Assembly (NCBI GenBank): GCA_017395555.1
Contig: JAFPUE010000049.1
Location: forward strand, 21,817-85,816
Direction: 5' to 3'
Length of the DNA: 64,000 nt
Source of the DNA: Ruminiclostridium sp.
GTDB taxonomy: Bacteria > Bacillota > Clostridia > Oscillospirales > Ruminococcaceae
The translations under genes and the position numbers were made by a program. Position 1 is the stretch's first letter, and each line of letters opens with the position of its first letter. Below the pieces are notes generated by a model. That model ran no database searches. It was not told the origin of the DNA and saw only the letters and a program-made list of their open reading frames with translations. Positions 26,809-35,617 of the stretch are shown here, piece after piece.

Positions 26809-28851
26809 TCATGAGGTCTTGGCGCTTATCGAAACGCTCTTGAACGGTATGCCGCCGCCCTTGAAATAGCGGCTGAACAGCTCGTAGAATTCGAGACGGA
26901 GCACCTGAATGCCCACTATGAAGCCCTCGAAGCCGGTAACGAAGATGTTTCCGATGACAAGCACTATTATGCTGCCCACACCGTCAAACATTCCGGCGAT
27001 TATGCTGAATACGAGCATAAGTCCCGCGTGGCTCAGGATAAAGCCGCCGATACGCAGATAAGACATCGTGTTGGTAACAAATGTCAGACAGGTCTCAAAA
27101 AGATCTATGACACCTTCGATTATGAATATGCCGACAGACTTCTTTTCCTCCGCCGGGCCTTCACTCAGCGCGTCAAGCCGCTTTTTCAGTCCGGTGTCGA
27201 TGTTGCCGCCGTTCGCCGCGGCAGCTCCGCCCTGCTTTATACCGTGAGACTCCATGAAGTGCAGCAGCGGCTCCTTGAAGAATATCAGCGCCAGCGGAAG
27301 CGCGATAAGGAATATCACATACACAGGGCTCATTATCTCTATACCGAGCGCTATGCTGCAGCCGAAGCCGGCTATAAGCGAGGTGTAGAGCACAAATCCG
27401 CATATACCGCTCGCGCCGAAGATCCCGGATTCGTAATCCTTCATCCGCAGGCTCACCACGATATTTATTATCATCGTAATGACTATAAGCATTATACCGA
27501 AGATCAGCGCCATTATCAGGAACAGCGTCGATGCCTGGAATACATCCTCGGGCGGCTCGCTGTAAAACAGCGAATATATCGGCGGGAACCGGAATATCGC
27601 GAAGTCCTTGAGCAGCTCCTCGTTTCCGAATACCGAGCCGTAAACAAAGCCGAATATCGTGCTCGAAAAGCCTATTCTCGTGATTATCGGGGCAAGTCCC
27701 GCTTTCGTCAGCTTTGTCAGCAGCAGTCCGAGCAGCATGATACATATACCCTGCCCCACATCGCCGAACATCATTCCGTACAGCAGCATATACGTTATCC
27801 CGACTATCGGCGTCGGATCTATGCCTGTCGCGGCAGGCATACCGTACATCTTGACAAACATCTCGAAGGGACGGAACAGGCGGTTGTTTTTCAGTATGAC
27901 CGGCACCGAGCTGTCGTCCGGAGACGGGTTGCTGTATGTCACCGTGATATCGCCGACATCGTCCATAAGCGCGGAGAAGCGTTTTCGCTCCTTTGTCGGG
28001 ATATAGCCCGAGAAGTGGAACCTGCTGTCAAAGACCGTAACGTTCGTTCGCAGCTCGTAGCTGCTGTTTATCGTTCTCAGCTTCGCATAGACCTTGGTGA
28101 GCTTGCTGCCCTCCCTGTCCGCGATCTTTTTGAGCTCTGTCTCTATCTCGCTTACCCTCGCGAGGTCACCGTCCATTTCCTCCAGCAGCATATGAGCCGC
28201 CTGATCGGAATTGCCCTTCAGATAATCCGGGAGCTGCGTCCGTTCAAATCCGAGACTGTTGAACAGATAGTCTGTGTTGTTCTTTTCGTCGGCGGGCGTA
28301 AGGTACAGGCACCATGTGAAGTTCTCCTTCCTGTCGCAGGGATAGAAGAAGAACAGCTTATCGTCATAGAATGACAGCTTTCGTATGCTGTTGTTCGGTA
28401 TCTTGCCGAACCTTGCCTTTATGTACCTGCACGCGAGAAGCTCCGAGAGATCGGCATCAAGACCCGAGAACCGCAGGAGGTTGTTGTATATCGCAGCCTT
28501 CGCGCGAAGCTCTCCGCCTATCCGCAGCTTTTCCTCCGATAACTCCGACTGCAGCTTGTCTATACTGTCGAGGTACTTCTTGAAATCCGTGGGCGTATTG
28601 TACTCGACGTCGTCGTAGGCGGCATTATCGTCGAGCTTCACGCCGAGCGTCTCAGCGAGAACTCTTGTGCGCTTTATCATTCGCTCGTACACGCCCTTGT
28701 CCTTCAGGTTCTTCGCCGTGAAGTCGGTGCCGGACGTGTCCGGCGGAGGATTTATGTGGAAGGCTCCGCTTTCACAGCACTTAGCAAGAGTTTTGCTGAT
28801 CTTTCGCAGATTGCCCTCTATATCCACCAGCGTAACTTTTTCAATTGCCAT
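26809..28851 (-). CDS. atpI: V-type ATPase subunit I/a
   Basis: 680 residues. A cytoplasmic N-terminal half (about 1-340, dumbbell-like with two coiled-coil segments) is followed by about seven or eight membrane helices. GDVGQGICIMLLG and the C-terminal ROEF-like helix with RLEFYELFSRYF are family features; the conserved arginine that faces the ring lies in that last part. It forms the ion half-channels. Confidence 0.94.
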   Translation of the reverse strand: MAIEKVTLVDIEGNLRKISKTLAKCCESGAFHINPPPDTSGTDFTAKNLKDKGVYERMIKRTRVLAETLGVKLDDNAAYDDVEYNTPTDFKKYLDSIDKLQSELSEEKLRIGGELRAKAAIYNNLLRFSGLDADLSELLACRYIKARFGKIPNNSIRKLSFYDDKLFFFYPCDRKENFTWCLYLTPADEKNNTDYLFNSLGFERTQLPDYLKGNSDQAAHMLLEEMDGDLARVSEIETELKKIADREGSKLTKVYAKLRTINSSYELRTNVTVFDSRFHFSGYIPTKERKRFSALMDDVGDITVTYSNPSPDDSSVPVILKNNRLFRPFEMFVKMYGMPAATGIDPTPIVGITYMLLYGMMFGDVGQGICIMLLGLLLTKLTKAGLAPIITRIGFSSTIFGFVYGSVFGNEELLKDFAIFRFPPIYSLFYSEPPEDVFQASTLFLIMALIFGIMLIVITMIINIVVSLRMKDYESGIFGASGICGFVLYTSLIAGFGCSIALGIEIMSPVYVIFLIALPLALIFFKEPLLHFMESHGIKQGGAAAANGGNIDTGLKKRLDALSEGPAEEKKSVGIFIIEGVIDLFETCLTFVTNTMSYLRIGGFILSHAGLMLVFSIIAGMFDGVGSIIVLVIGNIFVTGFEGFIVGIQVLRLEFYELFSRYFKGGGIPFKSVSISAKTS

Positions 28852-28869
28852 TATTCGCCGTGTCCTTTC

Positions 28870-29883
28870 TTATATAATGAGGTACTTTTCGATCTCTTCC
28901 GGCGGGAGGCCGTACCTGAGCCCCTCGATTATCCTGCACAGGTTCATGCTTTCCGTCCTGAACAGCATCATAAGCGCGTAAAGGGATTCCGTCTCGTTCG
29001 TGCTTACGGCGAGCCGGTGGCGGAAATACTTGTGATCCGCCATATTCACGCTTATCTCCGGAATATCGGAATACGCGGGTGTCGCCGCGCGTATCTTCAC
29101 GAAAAGGTCACGCAGAGCGGAGACCGGGTCCTGCATTTTCAGCGCTTCCTTTATATCCCTCGTGCGCAGCCGCTTGTGATACGGTATCAGCAGCTCGGTA
29201 ATGCTGCTGTTGTCGCCGAACGTGCTTTTGAGGCGGTAGCACATCAGCAGGTTGTCCGCATCCGTCTTGCGAAGGAAGAACTCCTTCAGCTGCTCGGCTG
29301 CGGCACCGCGCTCCGTTCGTTCTATCTGCTCGAACGCCCACTTGATATAGCAGACGTTTATCATCGTTACAATGCGGTTTATATCCGGCTTCGGGTCATT
29401 TAACAGCGGGTCCAGCGCCTTTCGGTACATCGTGCCTTTTATCGCTGCCGAGACCTCCGGCAGATTTTTCGATGCCGCAAGCCGTATCGGGTCAAAGGCG
29501 AGGTGCTCCGATATATATTCGGGGTACGACATCACGAAATCTTCCTGATTGCCGGAGCTGACGGCTATTATAGCCTTTGTGAGCTGCTCACATTCGAGCT
29601 GCTTTATATGGAAGCTCATTATCCCCGTTTTGTCGCCGGAAGCGAACCTGCACACCCGCATATAGTTGTCAAAGGCGTTCTTGTGTATAAGCTCCTCCGC
29701 CTGCTTTCGGCGTATCGAAGACTCGGCGACATCAGCAAAATCGTCCGCGTAAAGAGGCTTTGTCTTTAAGAACGCTATCGCCGCCGCTATCGAGCCTTTG
29801 TGTATGAGGCTGATATAGTCGTCTTTTTTGAGGAATTTCCCGTACACTGCCCGCGCCTTTGCGGTCACTGCGTTATTTGCCAA
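28870..29883 (-). CDS. atpC: V-type ATPase subunit C/d
   Basis: 337 residues, all helical, no membrane segment. It matches the AC39/subunit C family that couples the central stalk to the K ring. It lies 18 bp before atpI and 39 bp after the short coiled-coil subunit. Confidence 0.88.
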   Translation of the reverse strand: MANNAVTAKARAVYGKFLKKDDYISLIHKGSIAAAIAFLKTKPLYADDFADVAESSIRRKQAEELIHKNAFDNYMRVCRFASGDKTGIMSFHIKQLECEQLTKAIIAVSSGNQEDFVMSYPEYISEHLAFDPIRLAASKNLPEVSAAIKGTMYRKALDPLLNDPKPDINRIVTMINVCYIKWAFEQIERTERGAAAEQLKEFFLRKTDADNLLMCYRLKSTFGDNSSITELLIPYHKRLRTRDIKEALKMQDPVSALRDLFVKIRAATPAYSDIPEISVNMADHKYFRHRLAVSTNETESLYALMMLFRTESMNLCRIIEGLRYGLPPEEIEKYLII

Positions 29884-29922
29884 GCTCCTTTACACCTCCT
29901 GTCCCTGCGGTGATCTGCCGTT

Positions 29923-30237
29923 TCAGCCGAGATCGAGTATTCTGTCGGTTATCTCGCGTTTCCACGCGTCTCTTCCTGCCGCCATTTTCTCGTCAAGAAG
30001 CCGGCATTTCTCCTCGGCAGCGCTCTCCGCCGCCGCTATTTCGCTGTCGGATGCCGCTTTTATCTCTGCCATGCGGGCATTCATCATCTCCGAGAGCTTC
30101 CCGGAATTTTCCCGCGCGGTCTTTTCTCTTTCTTTTTCTGCTTCGGCAAGTATAGCTTCCGCCTTTTTCTCGGCTTCAACTGCAGCTGCCCGTGCTTTCT
30201 TATCCATTTCGATTATCGCGGCTACGGAATTGTCCAT
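29923..30237 (-). CDS. V-type ATPase coiled-coil subunit G/H
   Basis: 104 residues, nearly all Ala/Glu/Lys heptads, ending in REITDRILDL. This is the stalk partner of subunit E. The ATG at 30237 has GGGGAG about 8 nt upstream; an in-frame GTG three codons earlier overlaps that site. It is the first gene of the V-ATPase operon. Confidence 0.85.
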   Translation of the reverse strand: MDNSVAAIIEMDKKARAAAVEAEKKAEAILAEAEKEREKTARENSGKLSEMMNARMAEIKAASDSEIAAAESAAEEKCRLLDEKMAAGRDAWKREITDRILDLG

Positions 30238-30299
30238 TTTACACACTCCCCGATCAGATTTCTTCGCTTTTCATAATATTTACAAAGATATATTAGTTT

Positions 30300-30328
30300 A
30301 TTATATTACATTTTATCGGAATTGTCAA
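30300..30328 (-). promoter_or_regulatory. Promoter of the V-ATPase operon
   Basis: On the minus strand TTGACA (30328-30323), 17 bp, TATAAT (30305-30300), about 63 bp before the first ATG. Both boxes match consensus. Confidence 0.85.
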
Positions 30329-30474
30329 CGTCAAAATGTCACTAAATTGTATTGTTCAAATGTGGAACTTTGCCTTACATCCCTGTTTTCCGCTCTGCAC
30401 AAGGCTTTCCGGCGTTTTGCACGGCAGGACTTGACCGGCAGATAAAAGCTGCGCGAAAAATTTTGAAAAAGGTA

Positions 30475-30503
30475 TTGACAAACCGAAAAAGATGTGATAT
30501 ACT
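30475..30503 (+). promoter_or_regulatory. Promoter of tRNA-Leu
   Basis: TTGACA (30475-30480), 17 bp, TATACT (30498-30503), about 30 bp before the tRNA. Confidence 0.85.
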
Positions 30504-30533
30504 AATACAGTCATCAGCGTGATGACATCACCC

Positions 30534-30619
30534 GCGGAGGTGGTGGAATGGCAGACACGCTACTTTGAGGGGGTAGTGGGCGTTAGCTCGTGTGAGTTCA
30601 AGTCTCATTCTCCGCACCA
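30534..30619 (+). tRNA. tRNA-Leu (anticodon GAG)
   Basis: 86 nt with encoded CCA. Acceptor GCGGAGG pairs with TCTCCGC. The anticodon stem CTACT/GGTAG holds the loop TTGAGGG, with anticodon GAG after the invariant T. There is a long class II variable arm, and the T-arm GTGAG-TTCAAGT-CTCAT is normal. Its 3' part is the attachment site of the element to the right. Confidence 0.95.
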
Positions 30620-30620
30620 G
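30564..30620 (+). repeat. Left attachment repeat (att), 57 bp
   Basis: From TTTGAGG in the anticodon loop to one base past CCA. It is identical over 57 bp to 63787-63843; the bases on both sides differ. A tRNA 3' end with a tyrosine integrase next to it is the classic attachment site. Confidence 0.92.
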
Positions 30621-30630
30621 TGAAAAGCTG

Positions 30631-30674
30631 ATAACAGAGCCGTTTGTGAGTAATATCACGAACGGCTTTGTTAT
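30631..30674. terminator. Terminator shared by tRNA-Leu and integrase
   Basis: A 19-bp stem with two imperfect pairs, beginning ATAACAGAGCCGTT and closing with AACGGCTTTGTTAT. It lies just inside the element, so the tRNA terminator is supplied by the inserted DNA. Confidence 0.8.
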
Positions 30675-30724
30675 TTCATTTTGTGCGAAAACCCCTCAAT
30701 TCTAAACTCGTTCTAAACTGACGG

Positions 30725-31927
30725 TCATGCGGGGGTGTCAGCATCTCCGTTTTTTTCGCCATCATTATTATTCTGATGATAGAGATCTCTGAGTTCGTAG
30801 GCGTCGATCTTCCGCCGCTCCTTGCTTATATGCAAATAGATGTTGCTCGTGGTTTTTATGTCCGAGTGTCGAAGCCAGCTCTTTATCCGCTCTATGTCCC
30901 ACCCGAGGTCGTATAAAACGCTTGCTGCCGAGTGCCTCAAATCATGAAAACGCATATGAGGAAGTCCTGCCTTTTCTAACACTGCGCTGAACTTGTTGGA
31001 AATGAAGTCCGGGCGGTAGAAGTCGCCATTGGGTCTGCAAAAGGCATAGCCGTAGTCGAGATATGCCGAGCCCAGCAGCCGACGGTTCTCATCTCCCTTT
31101 GCTTTCAGCTCCAGCAGCATATCCTTGAATTCTGGCAGAAGCTCAAAAGTGGCGTTGCTGTCGGCGGTTTTGGTTTCATCGCTGTGAATTATAGATTTGA
31201 TCCTTACAATGGTGCTTTTGATCTCAAAGGTGTTCTCCTCAAAATCAATATTCTCCCACTTAAGCCCAAGTATCTCGGAGCGGCGCAGCCCGTAGAACAG
31301 AGTCATATAAACTATCGGGTAAAGCTCATGTCCCTTGAACGTCTCAAGGATCTGCTGAGCCTCTTTTGCTGTTTTATAGACTTTTTTGACCTGTTTTTCC
31401 CCCGAACCCTTTGGAATCTTAACTCCGTTTGCGGGGTTAGAGCTTATAAGCTCAAGCACATACGCATCATTAAGGCTGCTTTTGATTATGGTTGCAGACT
31501 TTTTAATTGAGGAGTACGATAATCCACCGCCCGTTTTGTGATTCCCGGATGTGTGCAAATAATTATAAAAGTCGAATATCACTTTAGGAGTGATGTTTTC
31601 GAGCTTAAGGTTTCTTTCCTCAAAGTAAGGGAAGATGTGGGCATTAGCAACCAACTCATAGGCTTCGCCTGTACTTTTGGCGATCGTATCCTTATGATCG
31701 TGAAGCCATTTTCTCAGATAAGGCACAAATAAGGTATCTTCCGGAGATCTTTCGTCTTCCAGATAGGAATACTTCTTAATGTAATCGTCGTGCTGTGCCT
31801 TAAGGAATTTTTTATTACCCTTTTCCTTCAGCCCTGTGGATATCCACTTCAGATTCTTTTCGCCGTTCACATAGTAGCATAATACGACGTACATAAAACC
31901 ATTTTTAGTTTGAATACTTGCTGTCAT
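30725..31927 (-). CDS. int: Tyrosine site-specific recombinase (integrase)
   Basis: 400 residues. An N-terminal arm-binding region with WISTGLKEKG, a SAM-like core-binding domain (about 75-190), then the catalytic domain. The catalytic residues are R in GLRRSEILGL, H..R in HDLRHSAAS, H in WLRHSDIKTTSNIYLH, and the nucleophile Y in that last motif. It should integrate and, with a directionality factor, excise the element at tRNA-Leu. The ATG at 31927 has AAGGAA 8 nt before it; the upstream ATG at 31951 does not. It is transcribed toward the tRNA. Confidence 0.95.
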   Translation of the reverse strand: MTASIQTKNGFMYVVLCYYVNGEKNLKWISTGLKEKGNKKFLKAQHDDYIKKYSYLEDERSPEDTLFVPYLRKWLHDHKDTIAKSTGEAYELVANAHIFPYFEERNLKLENITPKVIFDFYNYLHTSGNHKTGGGLSYSSIKKSATIIKSSLNDAYVLELISSNPANGVKIPKGSGEKQVKKVYKTAKEAQQILETFKGHELYPIVYMTLFYGLRRSEILGLKWENIDFEENTFEIKSTIVRIKSIIHSDETKTADSNATFELLPEFKDMLLELKAKGDENRRLLGSAYLDYGYAFCRPNGDFYRPDFISNKFSAVLEKAGLPHMRFHDLRHSAASVLYDLGWDIERIKSWLRHSDIKTTSNIYLHISKERRKIDAYELRDLYHQNNNDGEKNGDADTPA

Positions 31928-32028
31928 AATCGTTCGTTCCTTTCTTACCATACGAACGATGCCTCGATACTATTATAACATAATCCGTATGATTTTTTAA
32001 TTGTCAGATCATTAGAATAAACGAAGTT

Positions 32029-32061
32029 CCTTTGTGACATTATGTACAAATGTCACAAAGG
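32029..32061. promoter_or_regulatory. 33-bp perfect palindrome between int and xis
   Basis: CCTTTGTGACATT and AATGTCACAAAGG, 13-bp arms, 7-bp centre. There is no T-run on the minus-strand exit, so a regulator or recombination protein site is more likely than a terminator. Confidence 0.55.
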
Positions 32062-32081
32062 CTCCGTCGGAATAATATGTA

Positions 32082-32306
32082 TTATTCCTTATTGCCGGCA
32101 ACGAGGTCGGCGGCAATCCCCTGAATGATGTTATCAAGGAATTCTTCGATGCTCGCTCTCGGGATTATGAACTTCTTCCCGATTCGCATACATCTGACGG
32201 TATGCGTCTTGAGGAGCTCATAAGCCTTGAACTTGCCGATGTGAAGTATCTCACACATCTGGTCGACGGTGAGTACCTCAGGATAGTTAGTAAGTTTTGT
32301 CTCCAT
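32082..32306 (-). CDS. Excisionase-family DNA-binding protein
   Basis: 74 residues, a winged-helix of the MerR/excisionase type: LTVDQMCEILHIGKFKAYELL is the helix-turn-helix and MRIGKKFIIPRASIEEFL is the wing and last helix. By position next to the integrase it is the likely directionality factor. AGGAGG-like sequence precedes the ATG. Confidence 0.85.
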   Translation of the reverse strand: METKLTNYPEVLTVDQMCEILHIGKFKAYELLKTHTVRCMRIGKKFIIPRASIEEFLDNIIQGIAADLVAGNKE

Positions 32307-32372
32307 AAATGTACCTCCTGTTTTAAAACTGTTGTGGCAATAAGTGAAGTATTAGGCTGCTTGATAAGAGGG

Positions 32373-33200
32373 TTATTTCCCATAATAATCGTTTGACCAC
32401 ATGAGGTTGTCGGCACGCCAATTTGTCCTGTCGCCGTCAATAAACTTAATCCACTTATGACCGTGCGGATTTGGCAGAAACGCCTCGGCTACAAGCTGGT
32501 ATCCCCGCTTTTGAAGCACTTCTCCGATTGTCATTATCCTGATTGTGCCATTTTTTCGCCGATTGTAATACTTTCCTTCCCTTCGTGTATCACGTATCCG
32601 TCCATGATTTGATACCTCGGCAAATGTTCCGGTAATCCTGATAAAATGTTCATCCGGATCTGCTAATTCCGGTACGGGTGTCTTGTACTTGTCGAACGAA
32701 TCATCGTACCAACGCCATACCTTATATAGCACTGTCATTTTCTTTCCGGCGCAGCATCTGTAAATAGCCGAGGGCTTAATTCCGTAATGATTTGCTGCTT
32801 CGGCACCCGAACGCCATGTCCTGATGAGCTGTCCGGAAAGGTCAAACTCCCTGACTATCTTTCCTTTGAAATAACGGCGGTCACGAACGGAATACAGATT
32901 TCGGTAGTCGTTATTTTTGAGATTTCTGTCTCCATGGATAACACGATAACTGTAATCGGGTTTGCCGCGGAAAGCTTCCAGCACCAGCTTGTCCACTGCC
33001 CTTACTCTTGATTTGTGTTTCTCGCGGTCATACAATCGTACATACAGAGCGTCATTCCTGACAAAGGGACATATCATTTGCTGGGTAATTGCATTCCTGA
33101 CCTTGCCGTTGTCCGATACCTCATACAGCGGAAGCTCCTGTATGCGGCGCCACTGCGTTCCATAGGAAACTGTTCGCAGATTTTCGTTTGTAATGCTCAT
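32373..33200 (-). CDS. NUMOD4/HNH endonuclease-like protein with two modules
   Basis: 275 residues. The first module has ELPLYEVSDNGKVRNA (NUMOD4) followed by an HNH_3-like core with VIHGDRNLKNNDYRNL. A middle NUMOD1-like stretch has GAEAANHYGIKPSAIYRCCAGK. A second NUMOD4-like part (EVSNHGRIRDTRR) and a second core with FIDGDRTNWRADNLMWS close the protein. The arrangement is of phage/mobile-element HNH proteins. The first core keeps the His and Asn residues; the second lacks the leading His. AGGAGG is 8 nt before the ATG at 33200. Confidence 0.7.
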   Translation of the reverse strand: MSITNENLRTVSYGTQWRRIQELPLYEVSDNGKVRNAITQQMICPFVRNDALYVRLYDREKHKSRVRAVDKLVLEAFRGKPDYSYRVIHGDRNLKNNDYRNLYSVRDRRYFKGKIVREFDLSGQLIRTWRSGAEAANHYGIKPSAIYRCCAGKKMTVLYKVWRWYDDSFDKYKTPVPELADPDEHFIRITGTFAEVSNHGRIRDTRREGKYYNRRKNGTIRIMTIGEVLQKRGYQLVAEAFLPNPHGHKWIKFIDGDRTNWRADNLMWSNDYYGK

Positions 33201-33330
33201 ATACATTACCTCCTTGATTAATAGTAGTTTCGGAATTCCATCATTGGGAACTCTCGCTTATATTATGATTACGACAAGGGTTCGATAAGAAAGTATTGAT
33301 TTGCTCCTTAAAAATATGTCTGATTAATAA

Positions 33331-33409
33331 GGTTTTGTTGTTGGATATACGTAAAAATCCAGGTTTTGTTATTAGATATAAGTGGTAAATGTGGTTTTGT
33401 AGTTAAATT
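33331..33409. repeat. Three iteron-like direct repeats
   Basis: GGTTTTGTTGTTGGATATA, GGTTTTGTTATTAGATATA and GGTTTTGTAGTTAAATTA start at 33331, 33362 and 33392 (30-31 bp apart). They lie upstream of the HNH, xis and int genes, as arm sites or replication iterons would. Confidence 0.6.
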
Positions 33410-34088
33410 ATCTGCCATTTCTTTGTAGTGCTTCCAAAAGCCTGAATTTGTATATATCGTTAGTTTTTATATCAGATTGATTATTCCAGAACAGTGATGT
33501 GATAATTCGGAAAGAACAAAAAGTCCTTGCAATATTTCTTTGCAGGGGTACTCTGTAATCTGAACCTTCTCGTAATCATAATATAAGTACAAGGCTATAA
33601 GACGAACGGAGATTCATCATGGGCCGATGGTGTCGGGCGCGGTATGGCGAACAGGACGAGCAAATATCTCGTCCTTTAATAATACTCACAAGGCAGCACG
33701 GCTTGCTAATCTTGATCCTGTGACTGTAGATCACGGATATGATCATGGAATGTCTGAGTTCGATCTTAATGTCGGACTATATCGGCGGGATAGTTGGTAT
33801 AGATATCTGATCAGAAACGAGCGTGTCCTCGAAAACTGATGATATAACCACTTATCTTCCAATAATAATGAAAAAGCGGTGATTTTTATGGTATGGATCA
33901 TGATGCACGTCAGGGGCACGCACGCCCGAAAAACGCTCCCTCACGGGGCGCACTTAACAGCATTAACATTGGGTCACGCAAATTCGCCGCGGTGAGTACC
34001 TAATAAGACCGAATAAAATACCCGATTTTTCACGGGATAACTATGTCCAAATGAAAGTATTCGACATTTCTCGACCTTCAAACAATTA

Positions 34089-34150
34089 AGCCCCATACCG
34101 AGGTACCTTATATATAAGGTGAACTCTGGTATGGGGCTGTTTGATTTTTA
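34089..34150 (+). terminator. Terminator-like hairpin
   Basis: AGCCCCATACC pairs with GGTATGGGGCT around an inner stem ACCTTATA/TATAAGGT, followed by GTTTGATTTTT. No intact gene precedes it. Confidence 0.6.
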
Positions 34151-34270
34151 CAAACATCAATAAATAACCGAAAAACTAATAGTAATTGTTGTGCTTATAA
34201 AGGGTTTCTCTTATTTGCATTAGCGTATCATCATAATATAGATGACAAACTAAATAAGGAGGTACAAATA

Positions 34271-35191
34271 ATGTCAAATCCTAAATCTCTGCACCAACAG
34301 GTCAACACAATCATTTACAGTCAGTTGCGATATGGTCAGTCAAAGTTCAAAGCCCGGCGCGATGAGGGCACGAAATACCCGAAGGGGATATTTTCTCACG
34401 ACACATTTGAAACCTATATGCAGCAGTGTCATCAGTTCATTAACTGGCTGAAAGGAAACGAGAAGCTGCCGAAGGTCAGAGCGATTGCCGATGCTCGAAA
34501 GTATGTCGGAATGTATCTGAACGAGTTGAAGCATAACGATTATTCAGCGTTTACTGTTCACACTACCGCATCCGCGCTTGCTAAACTGTTTGATTGCAGA
34601 ATGGAAGATTTCGGTGTCGATCTCGCCAAGCGGGAGAGGAAGGTCATTACGCGTTCTCGCAAAGAACCGGACCCGGAGTACGAACGCAAGCATCAGGATA
34701 TTGTTGACTTCTACCGGGGCTGCGGACTTCGGCGCTGTGAGATGCTGCGGCTGAAGGGTGAGGATGTGTACAGGAATGAGAACGGCGACGTTATCGTCCA
34801 TGTTCGCAAAGGCAAGGGCGGCAAGGAGCGTTTTGTGACCGCTCGCACTCAATATGCCGAACACATTCTGAAAATGGCCGGTGCTGTTCTGCCAAAAGAG
34901 AATGTTTTTCTCACGCTCCCGGGTAAGCTGCAAAATCATCGGTACCGTGGCGATTTCGCCAAAGGTCTGTATTATGAGCTCGCTCGACCTGTCGAAGAGA
35001 TCCCGCCGGAGGAACTATATATAATGCGTAAGGATCGTGCGGTCATAACAGAGTCGGGGTTATTGCGGAGAGTTACTTGTATAAGGATTGAAACAAACGC
35101 AGTCTTAAATCATTTTGCTAATTCCTCAACTATCTCGCCCAGCAGAGCGCAATTCTCGGGCGAGAGTTTTTTATTGCTTGCAGCGTTATGA
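34271..35191 (+). pseudogene. Truncated tyrosine recombinase-like gene
   Basis: The open frame encodes 306 residues. The first ~260 match the recombinase pattern: a core-binding region, then FYRGCGLRRCEMLRLKGEDV with the first catalytic Arg, then VHVRKGKGGKERFV. The H-x-x-R, second His and Tyr segments that should follow are missing, and the last ~45 residues run antisense through the XRE gene, so the 3' end was lost when the regulator/defence block arrived. AGGAGG precedes the ATG. It is not expected to be active. Confidence 0.7.
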
Positions 35192-35478
35192 ATACGAAAA
35201 GAATTAATAAGACGACCAACGATCTCTGTCTGGGTACTGCTCAGTCCCATGACGGAGATCATTTCACTTTTCTCCGTTCCGAGTAATTCATCTATGGATA
35301 TGTTGAATATGGCGGATATTGATCGTAAAGTATCTAGCGGCGGGGTAGATTGGTTGAGTTCATACTTGCTGACGGCGGTCACCGTCAGTTCGAGCGCCTC
35401 TGCCAGACGCTTCTGCGTATACCCGCGGCTTTTGCGTAAATTTTTCAGTTTCTCTCCGAAATCGTATGGCGTATTCAT
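35110..35478 (-). CDS. XRE-family transcriptional regulator
   Basis: 122 residues. The helix-turn-helix is at about 8-62 (KLKNLRKSRGYTQKRLAEAL, then TVTAVSKYELNQSTPPLDTL), with a C-terminal helical region for dimerisation. The ATG at 35478 follows GAGGG; the longer in-frame start is rejected. It is divergent from the defence cassette and probably controls it through the inverted repeat at 35523-35552. Confidence 0.85.
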   Translation of the reverse strand: MNTPYDFGEKLKNLRKSRGYTQKRLAEALELTVTAVSKYELNQSTPPLDTLRSISAIFNISIDELLGTEKSEMISVMGLSSTQTEIVGRLINSFRIHNAASNKKLSPENCALLGEIVEELAK

Positions 35479-35514
35479 AATTATGCCCTCATAGTGTAAA
35501 TGTGACGAAAACAC

Positions 35515-35552
35515 TTGAATTCTATTCTATATTATGGTATAATCGTAGAATA
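35515..35552 (+). promoter_or_regulatory. Promoter and candidate operator of the defence cassette
   Basis: TTGAAT (35515-35520), 17 bp, TATAAT (35538-35543). The inverted repeat TATTCTA (35523-35529) and TAGAATA (35546-35552) brackets the -10 box, a typical repressor position; a further TAGAATTATTTTCTA lies near 35576. Confidence 0.7.
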
Positions 35553-35617
35553 ATAGTGGATTTCTGCAACAAATTTTAGAATTATTTTCTATATGATGCG
35601 TCAAACGAGGGGAAATC

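Larger units (their letters stand above)
33207..34270. other. 1-kb gap: iterons, small frames, terminator
   Basis: AT-rich. It contains the three iteron-like repeats at 33331-33409; a small frame at 33619-33723 (34 codons) with CGGAG 7 nt upstream; an overlapping 70-codon frame at 33627-33839; and a terminator-like structure at 34089-34150 with no gene before it. GC-rich patches at 33890-33960 look like leftovers of other genes. I cannot support a functional gene. Confidence 0.5.

Noticed and set aside
33331-33409. A CRISPR array
   Set aside because: Only three imperfect copies with 11-12 bp between them and no cas genes.
33627-33839. A 70-codon plus-strand gene in the 1-kb gap
   Set aside because: The ribosome site is 15 nt away and fits an overlapping frame better; no family is recognised.
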